A stretch of DNA of 64,000 nucleotides from Allobaculum sp. Allo2 (GCF_022701175.1 NZ_CP078088.1:806001-870000), one strand, 5' to 3'; shown: positions 18,144 through 30,260, numbered from the stretch's first letter. A program made the numbers and translations. Notes: generated by a model not told the origin, from the sequence alone.

Positions 18144-20336
18144 ATGAATCTTGAAGTCCTTTCCCCAGCCGGAAATGAGCAGGCGCTCAAAGCCGCCTTT
18201 GCGGGCGGCGCCGATGCGGTTTATCTGGCGTTGCCGCAGTTTGGCGCGCGGGCGTACGCGGCCAATTTCACACTCGATCAGGTCGCCAAAGCCATTGAAG
18301 ACGCGCATCTCGCGGGCAAGCGCATTTACGTCACGATGAATACGCTCATTGAAGAAGACCATATGGAAGAGGCGTATCAGCAGGCCAAAGCCCTTCATGA
18401 ACTGGGCGTCGACGCGCTCATCATTCAGGACCTCGGTCTGATCCATCTTCTGCATCATCGCCTGCCCAATCTCGAACTGCACGCTTCTACACAGCTTTCT
18501 GTTTCCACACCGTATCAGATCGAACAGCTGCGCAAGCTCGGCGTAAAGCGCTGCGTGCTGGCCAGAGAAGCTACGCTTGACGAAATCAAAGCGTGCGCGG
18601 CGACGGGAATGGAACTGGAAGTCTTTATCCATGGCGCTCTGTGCATTTCGTATTCGGGACAGTGCCGGTTTTCTCAGGTGCGCTACGATCGTTCAGCCAA
18701 TAAAGGAAAATGCGCGCAGGCATGCCGCATGGAATACACGCTTGAAGAAAACGGAATGCCGATTCCGCTTCCCGGCAAGTATCTGCTTTCTCCTAAAGAT
18801 CTTTCCGCGATCGATCAGATCAGCCAGCTCGCCAAAGCCGGGGTATTCTCGCTGAAAATTGAAGGCCGTATGAAATCGCCAGAATACGTCTACGAAAGCG
18901 CCGCAGCCGCCCGTGCTGCAGCAGACGGTCTTCGCGTAGGCAAAGAACTGAAAGTCGGCATGGAAACCGCGTTTAACCGCGGCTATACGACCGGTCATGG
19001 CTGGAAGGCGAAAGGCACTGTGCTGATGAATACGGAAACGTCCAACCATCAGGGCATCCATCTTGGCAAGGTCATTAAAGTCAGCCATGACCGCGCCCGC
19101 ATTGTTCTTGATGAAGATCTGCATCAAAATGACGGTCTTCGCTTTGTGCAGAGGAATCGTTCCACCGGATGCAATGCCAACTTCATTTTCGATACCCGCG
19201 GCAAGCTGATCGCCAAAGCCGCCAAAGGGGAAACGGTTGAAGTACGCGTTCCCGGCGGCGTGTTTAACGGCATGGAAGTCCGCAAGACGACAAGCTATCT
19301 TCTGCAGAAAGATGTGGAAGAAGCCATTCGAACTTCGCATCCGCAGGCGGATATCGCCTTTACGCTTAAGGCGGCCAAAATCGGGGATCCGTTGATTCTC
19401 GAAGCGACGGATGGAACCCATACCGTGGCTATTGAAGGCGGTCTTCTCGAAGCGGCACAGAAAGCCCCAAGCAAAACGGAACAGATTGTCCGTTCTCTGA
19501 AGAAGACGAAAGATACCTGGGCCAATCCGGCAACGATTGATGTGGATCTGCCGGACAACGCCTTTATTCCGGTATCGATTCTGAATACGATGCGCCGTGA
19601 GGCAATTGATCAGCTCGGCGCGCTGCGTCTGCAGCGCGGACCGCTCGTCGAAGTCGAGTCTACGTACCAGCCCAAAGCGCCCAAGCCGCTGCCTTCCTTT
19701 GTGCAGATACAGAACAAAAACCAGAAGACGGATCTGCCTCTGCTGCAGGTCAGCGAATTCCCGATTCCGGGAACGGAGCGCAAATCTCCGATTTATAAGG
19801 ATGAAGGCTATATTACCGATTCGCTGGGCAAAGGCGAAATCGTGGAAAACCTGAACATTACCAACTCCTACGCGGCTGCGGCGTTGCTTGAAATGGGCTA
19901 TCAGGGCGGCGTTCTGGCCGGCGAACTGAGCGATGAAGATCGGCAGGCGCTTTTAAAGGCGTTTAAAGACCGCTATGGCTTTGAAGCTCCAGTCATTCTG
20001 ACGGTTTACGAAAAGCCAAGACTGATGGTCATGAAACACTGCCCGGTCAATACGGCTTTAAAAGACGGCAAGCGTCAGAACTGCTCGCTTTGCCGGACCA
20101 ACCGCTATACGCTGCTGGGCAAAGACGGACGCCGTGCATTCCTGTATGGAAACCCGGACTGCCGCATGCAGGTGTTTGATGAAAAGGCCATCGACACCAT
20201 CGACCAGATCCCGGGCTACGCTCGCGAAGGTGTGCACGCATTCCGTATGGTCATGAGCGACGAAAGCCATGATGAGACAGAACAGCTTGAAAAGCAGATG
20301 TTAGAAAACCTCGAAGCCATCAGCGGAAACAAATAA
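18144..20336 (+). CDS. U32-family peptidase-like protein (RlhA/YhbU type) with DUF3656
   Basis: A 730-aa protein with LEVLSPAGNEQALKAAFAGG at the N-terminus and the U32 signature block around EVFIHGALCISYSGQCRFS, KGKCAQACRMEY and LLSPKDLSAID. The four-Cys set (CISYSGQC, KGKCAQAC) matches the U32 family. Several members carry an iron-sulfur cluster and act in tRNA/rRNA hydroxylation (TrhP, RlhA) rather than proteolysis. The C-terminal half contains a DUF3656-like beta-rich region and late Cys motifs (MKHCPVN, NCSLCRTN). I chose ATG 18144. The frame is open from 17958, but coding homology begins with MNLEVLSPAGNE. Confidence 0.88.
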   Translation: MNLEVLSPAGNEQALKAAFAGGADAVYLALPQFGARAYAANFTLDQVAKAIEDAHLAGKRIYVTMNTLIEEDHMEEAYQQAKALHELGVDALIIQDLGLIHLLHHRLPNLELHASTQLSVSTPYQIEQLRKLGVKRCVLAREATLDEIKACAATGMELEVFIHGALCISYSGQCRFSQVRYDRSANKGKCAQACRMEYTLEENGMPIPLPGKYLLSPKDLSAIDQISQLAKAGVFSLKIEGRMKSPEYVYESAAAARAAADGLRVGKELKVGMETAFNRGYTTGHGWKAKGTVLMNTETSNHQGIHLGKVIKVSHDRARIVLDEDLHQNDGLRFVQRNRSTGCNANFIFDTRGKLIAKAAKGETVEVRVPGGVFNGMEVRKTTSYLLQKDVEEAIRTSHPQADIAFTLKAAKIGDPLILEATDGTHTVAIEGGLLEAAQKAPSKTEQIVRSLKKTKDTWANPATIDVDLPDNAFIPVSILNTMRREAIDQLGALRLQRGPLVEVESTYQPKAPKPLPSFVQIQNKNQKTDLPLLQVSEFPIPGTERKSPIYKDEGYITDSLGKGEIVENLNITNSYAAAALLEMGYQGGVLAGELSDEDRQALLKAFKDRYGFEAPVILTVYEKPRLMVMKHCPVNTALKDGKRQNCSLCRTNRYTLLGKDGRRAFLYGNPDCRMQVFDEKAIDTIDQIPGYAREGVHAFRMVMSDESHDETEQLEKQMLENLEAISGNK

Positions 20337-20368
20337 TTAGAGGATTTCATCCAGAAAATAAAGAGCAG

Positions 20369-20397
20369 AGCCAGGCGCTTGCAGCGTCTGGCTTTTT
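20369..20397 (+). terminator. Intrinsic terminator of the U32 gene
   Basis: AGCCAGGCGC/GCGTCTGGCT stem followed by five T. Confidence 0.9.
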
Positions 20398-20623
20398 GCG
20401 GGATTCAGGCTTTGCAAGCCGATTTCAGTCCGAAAAATCATCCGGGTTGTCTGCAGATGATCAAATCGGTACAGTGGAATTTTCCTGAGTGATATGTGTA
20501 TCCAATCGGCTTAAGATTAGGGAAATCCTTGAATTTGTCCAAAAATGAACTTTTTGAAAGCGGGCTTTGAACGGGCGGACTGAACCCCTTTTTGAAAAGG
20601 CAGAAAACGGTGCATCCGGCTAA

Positions 20624-22045
<1,422 letters not shown>

Positions 22046-22065
22046 TTGCATTTCCTCTGAACCAG

Positions 22066-22092
22066 AGCCGGGTGAACACCCGGCTTTTTTGT
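22066..22092 (+). terminator. Intrinsic terminator of eno
   Basis: AGCCGGGT/ACCCGGCT stem with a short loop, then six T. Confidence 0.9.
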
Positions 22093-22605
22093 GGGAAAAC
22101 GGCGCGAATACGGCGGATGCGCTTTTTGTAAAGGCTTTGTACAGGTTGATAAAATCGTCTTTTTCAGACTTTTTGCGGTAGATGAATGTGTCAAAAAGCG
22201 TTAGAAATAGGGGAGAGATACGGAATAAATAACGGAAATTGTAGGATTTCGCTGGATGAAATCGGAAGAGATCGAAAACAGGAAAGATCTAAAACAAAAT
22301 GGAATACGGATAGTAATAACTCTGTAACAGTGTGTTGGTTAAAAATGCACGGTTTCTGGCCGGCATGGATTTCGGGTTGAGCCGATCGTTGCGGATTTGT
22401 TAGACTGAAACGCAGAAAAATTCCAGAACGGAGTTTTCATGCGCACGCCTTACGCAAAGTCATCCTTCTTTGCCCTCTTGCCGCCCGCTTTTCAGGAGCG
22501 GGTAAGGGATGTCTTTTGAAGAGAGGATCGGCTTTTCAGGATGTCCTTTTCTGGATTATGGAGGAAAGGATGATTTAGAGAACGCGCACAGGAGTGAAAG
22601 AAATT
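22093..22605. other. Intergenic region after eno, no firm gene
   Basis: About 510 bases without a supported gene. A short hairpin CCCGC-TTTTCAGGA-GCGGG lies near 22487-22501. A frame that opens at 22509 runs into the following signal peptide, but I think it is not the real start of that gene. No riboswitch class was recognised. Confidence 0.4.
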
Positions 22606-23406
22606 ATGAAAAATGGATTGCCTCTTTACTGGCCGTCGTCTTATCCGGCCTGATGATACCTGCGCTCTCGCTTTACGCGAAAGAGGGCGAAAAGCCGGCA
22701 AACGGCTTTGAAAAAGCGCGGCACTGGGAACGATGCAGATTCCCGCTGTGACCGCACCGTGCCTTGAGCAGTGCAAAAAGAAAATATGAAAACGCGCCAG
22801 ATCAGTCTGTTTCAGAGCCCCAAACCGTATTCGCAGGGTACGCTGATCGGCTATTCGCTCGATGACACCCTGCTCATGGAAATCGATGGACAGACGTATC
22901 ACGTTCATCCCACTTGCGTAGCAGTCAGTCAGGAAGAAAAAGACGCGCTGAAAGACTACCAGAAAAAGGAAGCGGATCGCGAAAAGCGGCGTCTGGATGC
23001 GGAGATGAAAGTCAGCCAGGCTAAAAACGCGTCACAGCCCGCCGGAACGATGGCCGATCTCGAAGAAGAAGATCTGGAAATCAAGCTCGATACGCCCCAG
23101 TGGAATGGAGCGGTTCTTAACCGCAGTGCCGGAACCATTATGGGTCCTTCCGGAAAAGAGACGTACTACAATCTTCCGATGGACGGCGTCGTTCGCATCA
23201 TGCGTTCGATCGGCAACAATGACAAATACTGGGTGCGAGAAGACGGCGTAAAAATGTTAGGCGATTATGTCATGGTCGCCGCCCATCTGCCCACCCGTCC
23301 TCGTGGCTCTCTGATCCAGACGTCCCTTGGCATGGGCATCGTCTGCGACACCGGAACCTTTGCGCTCAACAATCACACGCAGCTCGATATCGCGGTCAAC
23401 TGGTAA
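22606..23406 (+). CDS. Secreted protein with a 3D/double-psi-barrel-like C-terminus (frameshifted)
   Basis: With one A restored after ATGAAAAA the start reads MKKWIASLLAVVLSGLMIPA, a good signal peptide, preceded by AGGAG. The mature N-terminal ~45 residues cross two further frameshifts before 22771. The rest is continuous: a region with GTLIGYSLDDTLLMEIDGQ, a Glu/Lys-rich coiled coil (EEKDALKDYQKKEADREKRR), then a C-terminal domain ending SLGMGIVCDTGTFALNNHTQ-LDIAVNW. That ending resembles 3D-type domains, in which Asp residues (CDTG, LDI) are catalytic or structural in peptidoglycan-active proteins. Cell-wall function is an inference. A bidirectional terminator follows. Confidence 0.6.
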
Positions 23407-23463
23407 TCTGCCTTTCGCGAAGCCAGTCTCCCGGATTCCAAGCCATAAACCAATGCAGAAAAC

Positions 23464-23536
23464 AAAAATCGCACATTCCCGCCAAACGCAGTTTCGAAAA
23501 ACGCGTCGGACGATGGATGTGCGATTTTTATTTTGT
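23464..23536 (+). terminator. Terminator between convergent genes
   Basis: AAAATCGCACATTC pairs with GATGTGCGATTTTT across a ~40-base loop, and a T-rich run follows. It can serve both the secreted-protein gene and plsY. Confidence 0.65.
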
Positions 23537-23557
23537 TCAAAGGAGCTTGAGCGCAGA

Positions 23558-24323
23558 TTACTTTTCTGTGCTGTTCGCGCCTTCGGTAATCGACTGTGCC
23601 GTCCTGGATTCTGCTTCCTGAATTGCGGGCTCTATGTCGGCATCGAGCGCTTCAAGAAGTTCTTCCTCTTCTTTTTCTATACGCTCTTCTTTTCGCTCTT
23701 TTTGCTTTTCAAAGTCGATGCAGAGCTCTGGGCAGCGCTAGAAGATTCTGCGAGCGGTTTTCCATCCTTGAGGCGGTTTGGGCGAAGGTTAAGCCACGCC
23801 ATCAGCACGGCCATGAACAGGGCGGGAAGAAACGTGATCCACGAAAAGCGAAACGCCATGAAAATCATGAAGACGACGTCGATCAGAAGCGCGGCGATTT
23901 TTACGCCAAATTTCATCAGGACACCAAGCGCTCCCGCGGCCAGCGCACTGAAACCGGCCAGCGGCCAGTACAGGACAAACGATGCGGCGGTAACGGCTAC
24001 GCCCTTGCCGCCCTGAAAATGATGCCATATAGGAAAGCAGTGGCCGAGCAGCGTGCCGCATCCGGTATACAGCGGGATCAGCTTCGTATACGCGGGAAAG
24101 AGCAGTACACATATATAAACCGCGGCGCAGGTTTTGAGAATGTCGCCAAGCAGAACGAAGATTCCGGCTTTTTGCCGAGAACCTTGATCGTGTTGGTCAT
24201 GCCCGGATTCCCGGAGCCGCTTTTAAACAGGTCTTTTTCAAAGAGGCGGCCGACCAGTGAAGCCGTGAGAATGTTGCCAAAGGCGTATCCGATCAGGACA
24301 CACCACAATAAATCCAGTTCCAT
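23558..24323 (-). CDS. plsY: Glycerol-3-phosphate acyltransferase PlsY with a charged C-terminal tail (frameshifted)
   Basis: PlsY transfers the acyl group from acyl-phosphate to glycerol-3-phosphate in the membrane, the first step of phospholipid synthesis. The family motifs are present: SGNPGMTNTIKVLG, then GHCFPIWHHFQGGKGVAVTAA, and hydrophobic helices throughout. The reading frame changes near 24170, 23950 and 23690. After the last membrane helix (FLPALFMAVLMAWLNLRPN) a tail of ~80 residues follows. It is first Ser/Lys-rich, then FEKQKERKEERIEKEEEELL and ends at 23558. PlsY normally ends soon after the last helix, so the long charged tail is unusual. ATG 24323 starts the gene. Confidence 0.8.
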
Positions 24324-24366
24324 ATCGTCCTCGTTTCTGTGAATAAGTGCTCTGTCTGGGGAGCTT

Positions 24367-24480
24367 TTACTTGCCGGAAGATTTTACGATCAGATAAAAC
24401 ACCCCGAGGATAATTAACAAAGCGAGAATGGATCCTCCAAGCGTAATCAGAGAATCCAGTGCGGAATCAATTGCCAACAT
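24367..24480 (-). CDS. 37-residue single-helix membrane peptide
   Basis: A short gene directly upstream of plsY on the same strand. It begins MLAIDSALDSLITLGGSILA and continues into LLIILGVFYLIVKSSGK. AAGAAGG lies 8 bases before the ATG. One membrane helix covers residues ~11-31. It is 43 bases upstream of the plsY start, so co-transcription is likely. I do not recognise it; a small modulator of a membrane enzyme is one possibility. Confidence 0.6.
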   Translation of the reverse strand: MLAIDSALDSLITLGGSILALLIILGVFYLIVKSSGK

Positions 24481-24611
24481 AAAACAGCCTTCTTTCCAGT
24501 GGGCTTTCTTCCAGGCACACAGACAGACCAAATCGAATCGCGTGGCGTCGATCGATCGGCGCTCTGCAGGATACGGAAGAATCAGGAACGTGTCTTTCCT
24601 GAACCGATTTT

Positions 24612-24617
24612 ATTATA
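24612..24617 (-). promoter_or_regulatory. -10 element for the small peptide-plsY unit
   Basis: TATAAT on the minus strand about 130 bases upstream of the small gene, with a weak TTTTCC -35 at 16-base spacing. The stretch 24481-24770 otherwise holds no supported gene. Confidence 0.4.
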
Positions 24618-24772
24618 CCTGTATGGCACGAAGGGAAAACCGCTAGCGCCATGCCGGTGCATCGGAGAAATCCAGCCCAGACAAAGAGATGGACTTGGAT
24701 TTTCCCAGCAGTCGCTGGAAAATGGCGTTCGCCATTGTCCGTATGTTAGCGGCTATGAAAACAAGGGTCATG

Positions 24773-24803
24773 AAAAAGGAACGAAGCTTTGCGCTTCGTT
24801 CCC
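24773..24803 (-). terminator. Intrinsic terminator of the PAP2 gene
   Basis: GGAACGAAGC/GCTTCGTTCC stem followed on the minus strand by TTTTT, just past the PAP2 stop. Confidence 0.85.
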
Positions 24804-24818
24804 GAAAAATCCGTACAA

Positions 24819-26086
24819 TTAATCTTCAAAAATGGAATCGTCAAAGAGTTCTTCGACCGTTTTGCGGCGGTGTGCAGAACGTTCACGGCGGGAAAGACGG
24901 CGATGCTCTCCTGGGGCATCCGGCTCTTCCGCTTTGGCTTTGCGATCGTCTTTCGAAGAAGCAGGTGCTTTAGCTGGATCCGAAGCAGAGGCTGCAGGTG
25001 TTTCTTCACTTGCTTCGCTTTCTTCATTTTCAGCGGGCACTTTTTCTGCGTTCGCTTTTTGCGGGGACGCGGTTCAAAGTCTTCTTCGAAATCGACATCC
25101 TCGTCTTCTGCTTCCTCTTCATCGAAGTCGTCGTGACGTGCCGCTTTTCTGGAGCGGGACGATTTGGATGGACGGGACGTTCTTTCTTCAAAATCGTCTT
25201 CGTCTTCATATTCGTACTGACTGTCGTCATAGCGCGTGAGACCGAAGGCCCAGGCGCAGATGCAGAAGAGAACAAAGGTAATCAGGAAGCCGACGCTGAT
25301 ATCCGAAAGAAAATGCGCGCCCCGTACCATGCGGCTGCCCATGACAGCGAGCGAACCGAGGTAGGCGACGATCATCGCCAGAGAAACGCTGCCGCGTTTG
25401 GTGAAGCAGGGAATAATGGCCCAGACAAACAGGCAGGCAGCCGAAGCTGCGTGGGCGGAAGGAAAGGAGCGGAACAGATCGTGGTTCGTTTCATACAGAG
25501 CCATGAACTGGGAAACGCCGGATTTACCAAAGTCGTACCAAGTACGGAACGTCAGTTCCGGATTTTCCAGAAGCGCGAAATAGCGTGGACGGAACCAGAT
25601 GCGTTTCACAACCTGAATCACGGCTGTCGAACCGCCGCAGACGATGAGCAGAATCCAGATCGCCCTGATTTTGTCCTTGCGATCGGCCTTGCGCATCAGA
25701 TACCAGAAGAGAAGCGCGGGAAGAAGGGAAATGAGCAGGCCGCTAAGCCAGCACATCCACCAGGTCAGTCCGAGTTCTTCGTTAATGGACTGAGCCATGT
25801 AAACCGGGCCGATAACGTTGGTCGCAAACGCGAACAGCCAGCCCAGAGTCATGGTCTTCTTTCCTTTCCAGATGTCCAGAGTCAGCAGACCGGCGGCACC
25901 GATGCCCCAGAATGCAGGAGCGGGACCGCAGGCGGCCAGAATTCTGGCCCAGACGTTGAAAGGATCGTAAATCATCTGATCCAGAGGCAGATCGCCAAAA
26001 GTACCAATGGCGAGACCTGCCGCACCAAGCAGCAGGCCAAAAACCAGCCAGCCGTTGGATATTCGTTTGTGTTTATAGGTAGTCAT
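24819..26086 (-). CDS. PAP2-family membrane phosphatase with a long charged tail (one frameshift)
   Basis: A multi-pass membrane protein with the three PAP2 active-site motifs: KRIWFRPRY, FPSAHAASA (PSAH in place of the usual PSGH) and SRMVRGAHFLSD. Family members remove phosphate from lipid phosphates or pyrophosphates such as undecaprenyl-pyrophosphate. Six hydrophobic helices end at about residue 285. A ~130-residue acidic and basic tail then begins YDDSQYEYEDEDDFEERTSR. Near 25050 the frame shifts into PAENEESEASEETPAAS..., ending in RKTVEELFDDSIFED. Like PlsY nearby, the extra cytosolic tail is odd. ATG 26086 is the start. Confidence 0.85.
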
Positions 26087-26306
26087 GAATAAATGGTATC
26101 AAAAACGACCCGGAATGTTCGCATTTTTCCAAACCTGCGACGACTGTCTGGATGTCGAAAGAGCGCTGTAAGCAATCCCGGCGCTTTTAACGAAGGAGGC
26201 GAGTCTACGATTGAAAATGACTCTGCGTACAGCTGCCTGAAAAGGACAAACCGAACTGAATCTTTGTCGGTAAAACGAAATAGAAAAGACACGCGCTCCA
26301 AAGCGC

Positions 26307-26340
26307 AAAAAGCCGGAGACATCGTGCGACATCTCCGGCA
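26307..26340 (-). terminator. Intrinsic terminator of the gatZ/kbaZ gene
   Basis: GCCGGAGATGTCG pairs with the complementary CGATGTCTCCGGC-type arm, followed by TTTTT on the minus strand. Confidence 0.85.
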
Positions 26341-26402
26341 AGTGAGTGTGTTCAGACTGGCGATCTGGGATTTCAATGGGCCAGTCTTTGAATGGATAAA
26401 AC

Positions 26403-27717
26403 TTAGAGTTCGTCCTGATGGGAGGCGTAGAGGTATTCGTCGATCGTGTTCTTTACGCGGTCCTTGATCAGTTCTTCTGGTTTCGCTTCGAGTTTGCCTT
26501 CGCGTACCTTGGTGTACTGGATCGGCATGAACTGGGAGAGAACGGCCAGGTTTACGCCTTCCTTTTCGAGGTTGGCGAACAGTTTCTTCATGGCTGCCTG
26601 AACGTCTGGATCCGGCATGTAGTAGCGGGAACGATCGGAGAAGGAGAATTTCCGTTTGAACCAGAGTTCGTCTTCGTTTCCGTGATAATGCTTCGCCCAG
26701 TTTTTCGGGTTTTTGAGCATGGCTTTTTCAAGGGTGTCAATGAAGTGGCTGGCTTCGTCTTCGCGCCCGTGGAACATCATTTCTTCCATATAGGCCAGTG
26801 CGAACAGCGCTTCGCGGGCGGCGTAAGTCAGAGCCGGTCCGACTTTCAGGATGCCGACGCCGTCTTCAACGAGTTCTCTCAGTTTGTACTTGGTCTGGTA
26901 GTCAGTGGAATGGCCTTCGAATACGAGGTTGTCGAAGTCCTTGATGCTGGCCATGAGCTCTTTGGCTTTCGCACGGTCGTATTCGGTGCAGCCGGCATCT
27001 TTTCTTCTACGCCAGGCTGTACAACGACACCGATAACATCGGCCCAGGTGTTATCGAGACCTTTGTCCTTGAACGCTTTTTCAAAAGTAGCGACGGTGTT
27101 TTTGAAGTCTTCGACTTTCGTTACCTGCATGCCGGAGTTGTCGCCGGTAGCGCCGCCAGGAATCGGTACTTCACTGCCGACAATGTAAACCGGACGAACC
27201 GCATCCGGGTTTTCCTTTTTCAGTTCCTGGTAGGCTTCTTCGCAAACCTGCGCGAGTTCGGCGCCGCGGCGTGCGATCGTTTCGTCGCTCAGACGAACGT
27301 TTGGATCGTCGTCAGCGACTTTCATGCTGGTATCAATGTGGATTTTGGTGAAGCCGGCTTTTACGTAGTCGTGAACGAGCTGACGCGCGTAAGCCATTGC
27401 TTCTTTTTCCGGCAGGTTCTGCACGGTCAGCGGGCCGAGATGGTCGCCGCCAAGATAGATCAGTTTCGGATCGGTTCCAATTTCAGCAGCTTTGGCAAGA
27501 ACGAATTCCTTGAAATCCTTCGGTGTCATGCCGGAGTAGCCGCCGTTCTGGTCCACCTGGTTGGCGGTGGATTCGATCAGGCAGACCGCGTTGTCATCGC
27601 GGGCTTTCTCGAGAACCGCTTCGATAACGAAGGGGTTGGACGAGCAGGCAGAATAGATGCCGACCGACTGGCCGCTCTTCTGCTTTTTCACAATATTTTT
27701 AAAGTGTTTTCAGCCAT
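26403..27717 (-). CDS. D-tagatose-1,6-bisphosphate aldolase non-catalytic subunit (GatZ/KbaZ family; two frameshifts)
   Basis: IYSACSSNPFVIEAVLEKA, ESTANQVDQNGGYSGMTP, LGGDHLGP and GFTKIHIDTSMKVADDD identify the GatZ/KbaZ family. Such proteins support the class II aldolase GatY/KbaY in the tagatose (galactose or galactitol) pathway. The ATG at 27717 is behind AAGGAGG. One A seems lost in the run after ACTTTA (expected MAENTLKNIVKKQKSG). Near 26990 a second break separates the C-terminal third (MASIKDFDNLVFEGHSTDYQ...). Together with mglBAC it suggests galactose use. No GatY is visible beside it; the class II aldolase at 42.3 kb could partner it, which is speculative. Confidence 0.85.
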
Positions 27718-27784
27718 AAAAGACCTCCTTGGCTCTATTGTAGACGATTCAAAAGCGGATGAAATCACCAAAAATGGCGTTTGG

Positions 27785-28139
27785 ATTTTTGTTGACAAGA
27801 AGCCACAACTTGAATAAAAAGTGCAAATTGAAGGTTTTCTTCGCTCGGTTTGAAGAGGGGAAGAACGGTCTGTTTCGTGCCGAAAATAACCAGTTCTGTG
27901 TACATTTCAGCAAGTGATAAGAGCACGTTCAAAGTGAAAGGGCTTGCCGGAAATTCCCTCGGTCAACCGCCTGTCCTTAATTTGCGGAAAGATTACAATT
28001 CCTTTACCTAGATAGAAGATTTATAGGCGTTCTGTAGATTTTCCTGTCCGGATCCGCGGGAACGCGCGGCAAAACGTTCATGATGTTTGAACAGATTCGG
28101 TTCGAACGTTTTTCAAATTTTTGATACAGGGAGGTTTTT
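27785..28139. other. Intergenic region between divergent genes
   Basis: About 355 bases. TTGACA near 27793, 17 bases before TAAAAA, could be a plus-strand promoter. No gene or RNA family was recognised. Confidence 0.35.
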
Positions 28140-29508
28140 ATGGAGGTTCTAGCACCCTGGATTGCGGTTGGAATTTTTCTTGTCATGTTCCTTCTGGTAA
28201 TCCTGGATAAGTGGCCTCACCATTACATCACCCTCGGATGCGGTCTCGCGACGCTCGTTCTTGTGTTCGCACTCTGCCTGCATTCCTGGGATGCCATCTG
28301 GCAGACGCTGAATCTCGGGGCGATTTTCACTCCGGGATTCTGGCATACCACAGGGGAAGGCGGCGGAACAGGCGGCATCAACTGGTCGACGATTATTTTT
28401 ATCGCCGGCATGATGGTTATGGTCGAAGGCATGGCGGAAGCCGGTTTCTTTCAGTGGCTCTGCCTGCGGCTGGCAAAACTGGTTCACTACAAGGCCAGCA
28501 AGATCTTTGTGGTGTTCATGTTAATGTCGGCGTTCCTGTCGATGTTCATTGACTCGATTACGGTTATCCTCTTTCTGGCGGCCGTAACGGTTGAACTCGC
28601 CAAAGTACTGAAGTTCAATCCGGTACCGATGATTCTTGCCGAAGTGTTCTGCTCCAATCTGGGCGGATCGGCGACCATGTGCGGGGATCCCCAAACATTA
28701 TTATTGGTACGTCCTTAGGCCTGACGTTTGGCGACTTTCTGACGAATACCGGTCTGATCGCCGGGGTTTCGCTGATCGCGACGATTTTCTTCTTCTGGCT
28801 CTGCTTCCGTAAAGAATTCAAGGAAGCTGACAAGCAGACGATTGATCCGAAAACGCTGCCGCAGCCAAAGGAAGCCATCAAAAATCAGACGGCCTTTATT
28901 CTTTCGATCGGCATTTTCCTGATTGCCATCGTTCTGCTCGTTTCGCATTCCTCGACGGGTCTGACGGTCGCGTTTATCGGTACGTTCATCGCGCTGATTA
29001 CGCTGATCGCCAACGCGAAATACGCCGGCAAGATTCTCAAAAGGTCGACTACAAGACACTTCTGTTTTTCATCGGTCTGTTTGTGGTCGTCGGCGGTCTG
29101 GAACAGACGGGCGTACTCGAACGCATCGCGTACTTCATCAGCGATATCTCGGGTGGTAATATTATTTTAGTCATTGTCATTATTTTGTGGATTTCGGCAT
29201 TTGCGAGTGCCTTCGTCGACAATATTCCGTTCTCGGCTACGATGATTCCAGTCATCACGACGCTGGCCAGCGCGCAGGGCATTCCAATCAACACCCTGGC
29301 CTGGGCACTGAGCATCGGTACGGATATCGGCGGCAGTGCCACGCCGATCGGCGCGAGCGCCAACGTTGTCGGAACCGCGGTGGCAATGAAAAACGGCTAC
29401 CCGATCGGATGGAAGAAATACTGCAAGTATAATGTGCCGGCGACGATTATCGTCCTGACCATTTCTACAGTCGTCATTATCCTGCGGTACGTCGTTTTGG
29501 GAGGCTGA
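28140..29508 (+). CDS. SLC13/ArsB-NhaD superfamily ion transporter (frameshifted)
   Basis: About 455 residues with ~11 hydrophobic helices. NWSTIIFIAGMMVMVEGMAE, SAFLSMFIDSITVILFLAAV, GGSATMCGDPPNIIIGTS and the second-half repeat SAFVDNIPFSATMIPVI with GTDIGGSATPIGASANVVG are typical of the ion-transporter superfamily. It includes ArsB, NhaD and SLC13-like carriers with two inverted repeats. The transported ion cannot be decided from this. Breaks occur near 28693 (one base in CCCC/AAAC) and 29042. ATG 28140 follows GGGAGG. The next gene starts 3 bases after the stop. Confidence 0.82.
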
Positions 29509-29510
29509 TT

Positions 29511-30178
29511 ATGACTACTGACCAGAAACAGACGGAGGGCCAGATTATCCTGGCCATTGACCGTGAGTTTGGAAGCGGCGGCCGTGAAATCGCCGATCTG
29601 CTTGGCCATTATTTTGGACTGCCGGTCTATGAAAAAACATCCTGCAAAATCTTGGCATCCGGCATCAGAAAGACGTCGAAGACCTGTATTACCGGGATGA
29701 ATCGCCGCGCTGGAAATTCGCAAGCCGCACGGTAAAAGGACTGACCAACTCCAATGAATACGCGCTGGCGGCCATGGAGTTTGACTTCCTGCGCAAAATC
29801 GCGTCGGAAGGAAAATCCTTCATTGTCCTCGGCCATTGCGCCGAAGAAGTTCTTGCGGAATATCCGTCGCTTGTCACGCTGTTCATTTCCGCGGATGAAG
29901 CGTTCAAGATTCCTCGCATCATGAAGGAACATCACGTGGACCGCGAAGAAGCGTACGCGAAAATGAAACGCCATAACCGCAAGCGCAAAACGTATCACAA
30001 CAGCTATTGCGAACACAAATGGGGCGATGCCAGAAACTACGACATGACCATTCGCTCTGACAAGATGGGTCCGTTTGAAACCGCGAAATTTCTCGTGGAT
30101 TATCTGGAAGCCCGTATTCCGGAAATCAAGAACCGCGAACGGGCCGAAGAACTGGTTCCGCTTCCCGAAAAGAAGTAG
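29511..30178 (+). CDS. Cytidylate-kinase-like protein (one frameshift)
   Basis: IILAIDREFGSGGREIADLLG is the P-loop block of the cytidylate-kinase-like (AAA_26) family. FIVLGHCAEEVLAEYPSLVTLFISAD and REEAYAKMKRHNRKRKTYHN continue it. The break near 29640 joins EKTS to the VEDLYYRDESPRWKF segment. These ~215-residue proteins are common in gut Firmicutes and their true substrate is not known to me. The 2-base gap to the transporter implies one operon, so it could act on or sense whatever the transporter moves. That link is inference. Confidence 0.78.
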
Positions 30179-30203
30179 AACAGACACCCAGCTTTATGAT
30201 CGA

Positions 30204-30236
30204 AAACCGCCATCCCGGATCGGGGTGGCGGTTTCT
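30204..30236 (+). terminator. Intrinsic terminator
   Basis: AACCGCCATCCCG/CGGGGTGGCGGTT stem followed by TCTTT. Confidence 0.75.
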
Positions 30237-30260
30237 TTGGGCAGGCTCAATCTGGACGAA

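Noticed and set aside
22500..22605. c-di-AMP or other riboswitch before the secreted 3D-like protein
   Set aside because: The hairpins there do not show the conserved blocks of a class I know.
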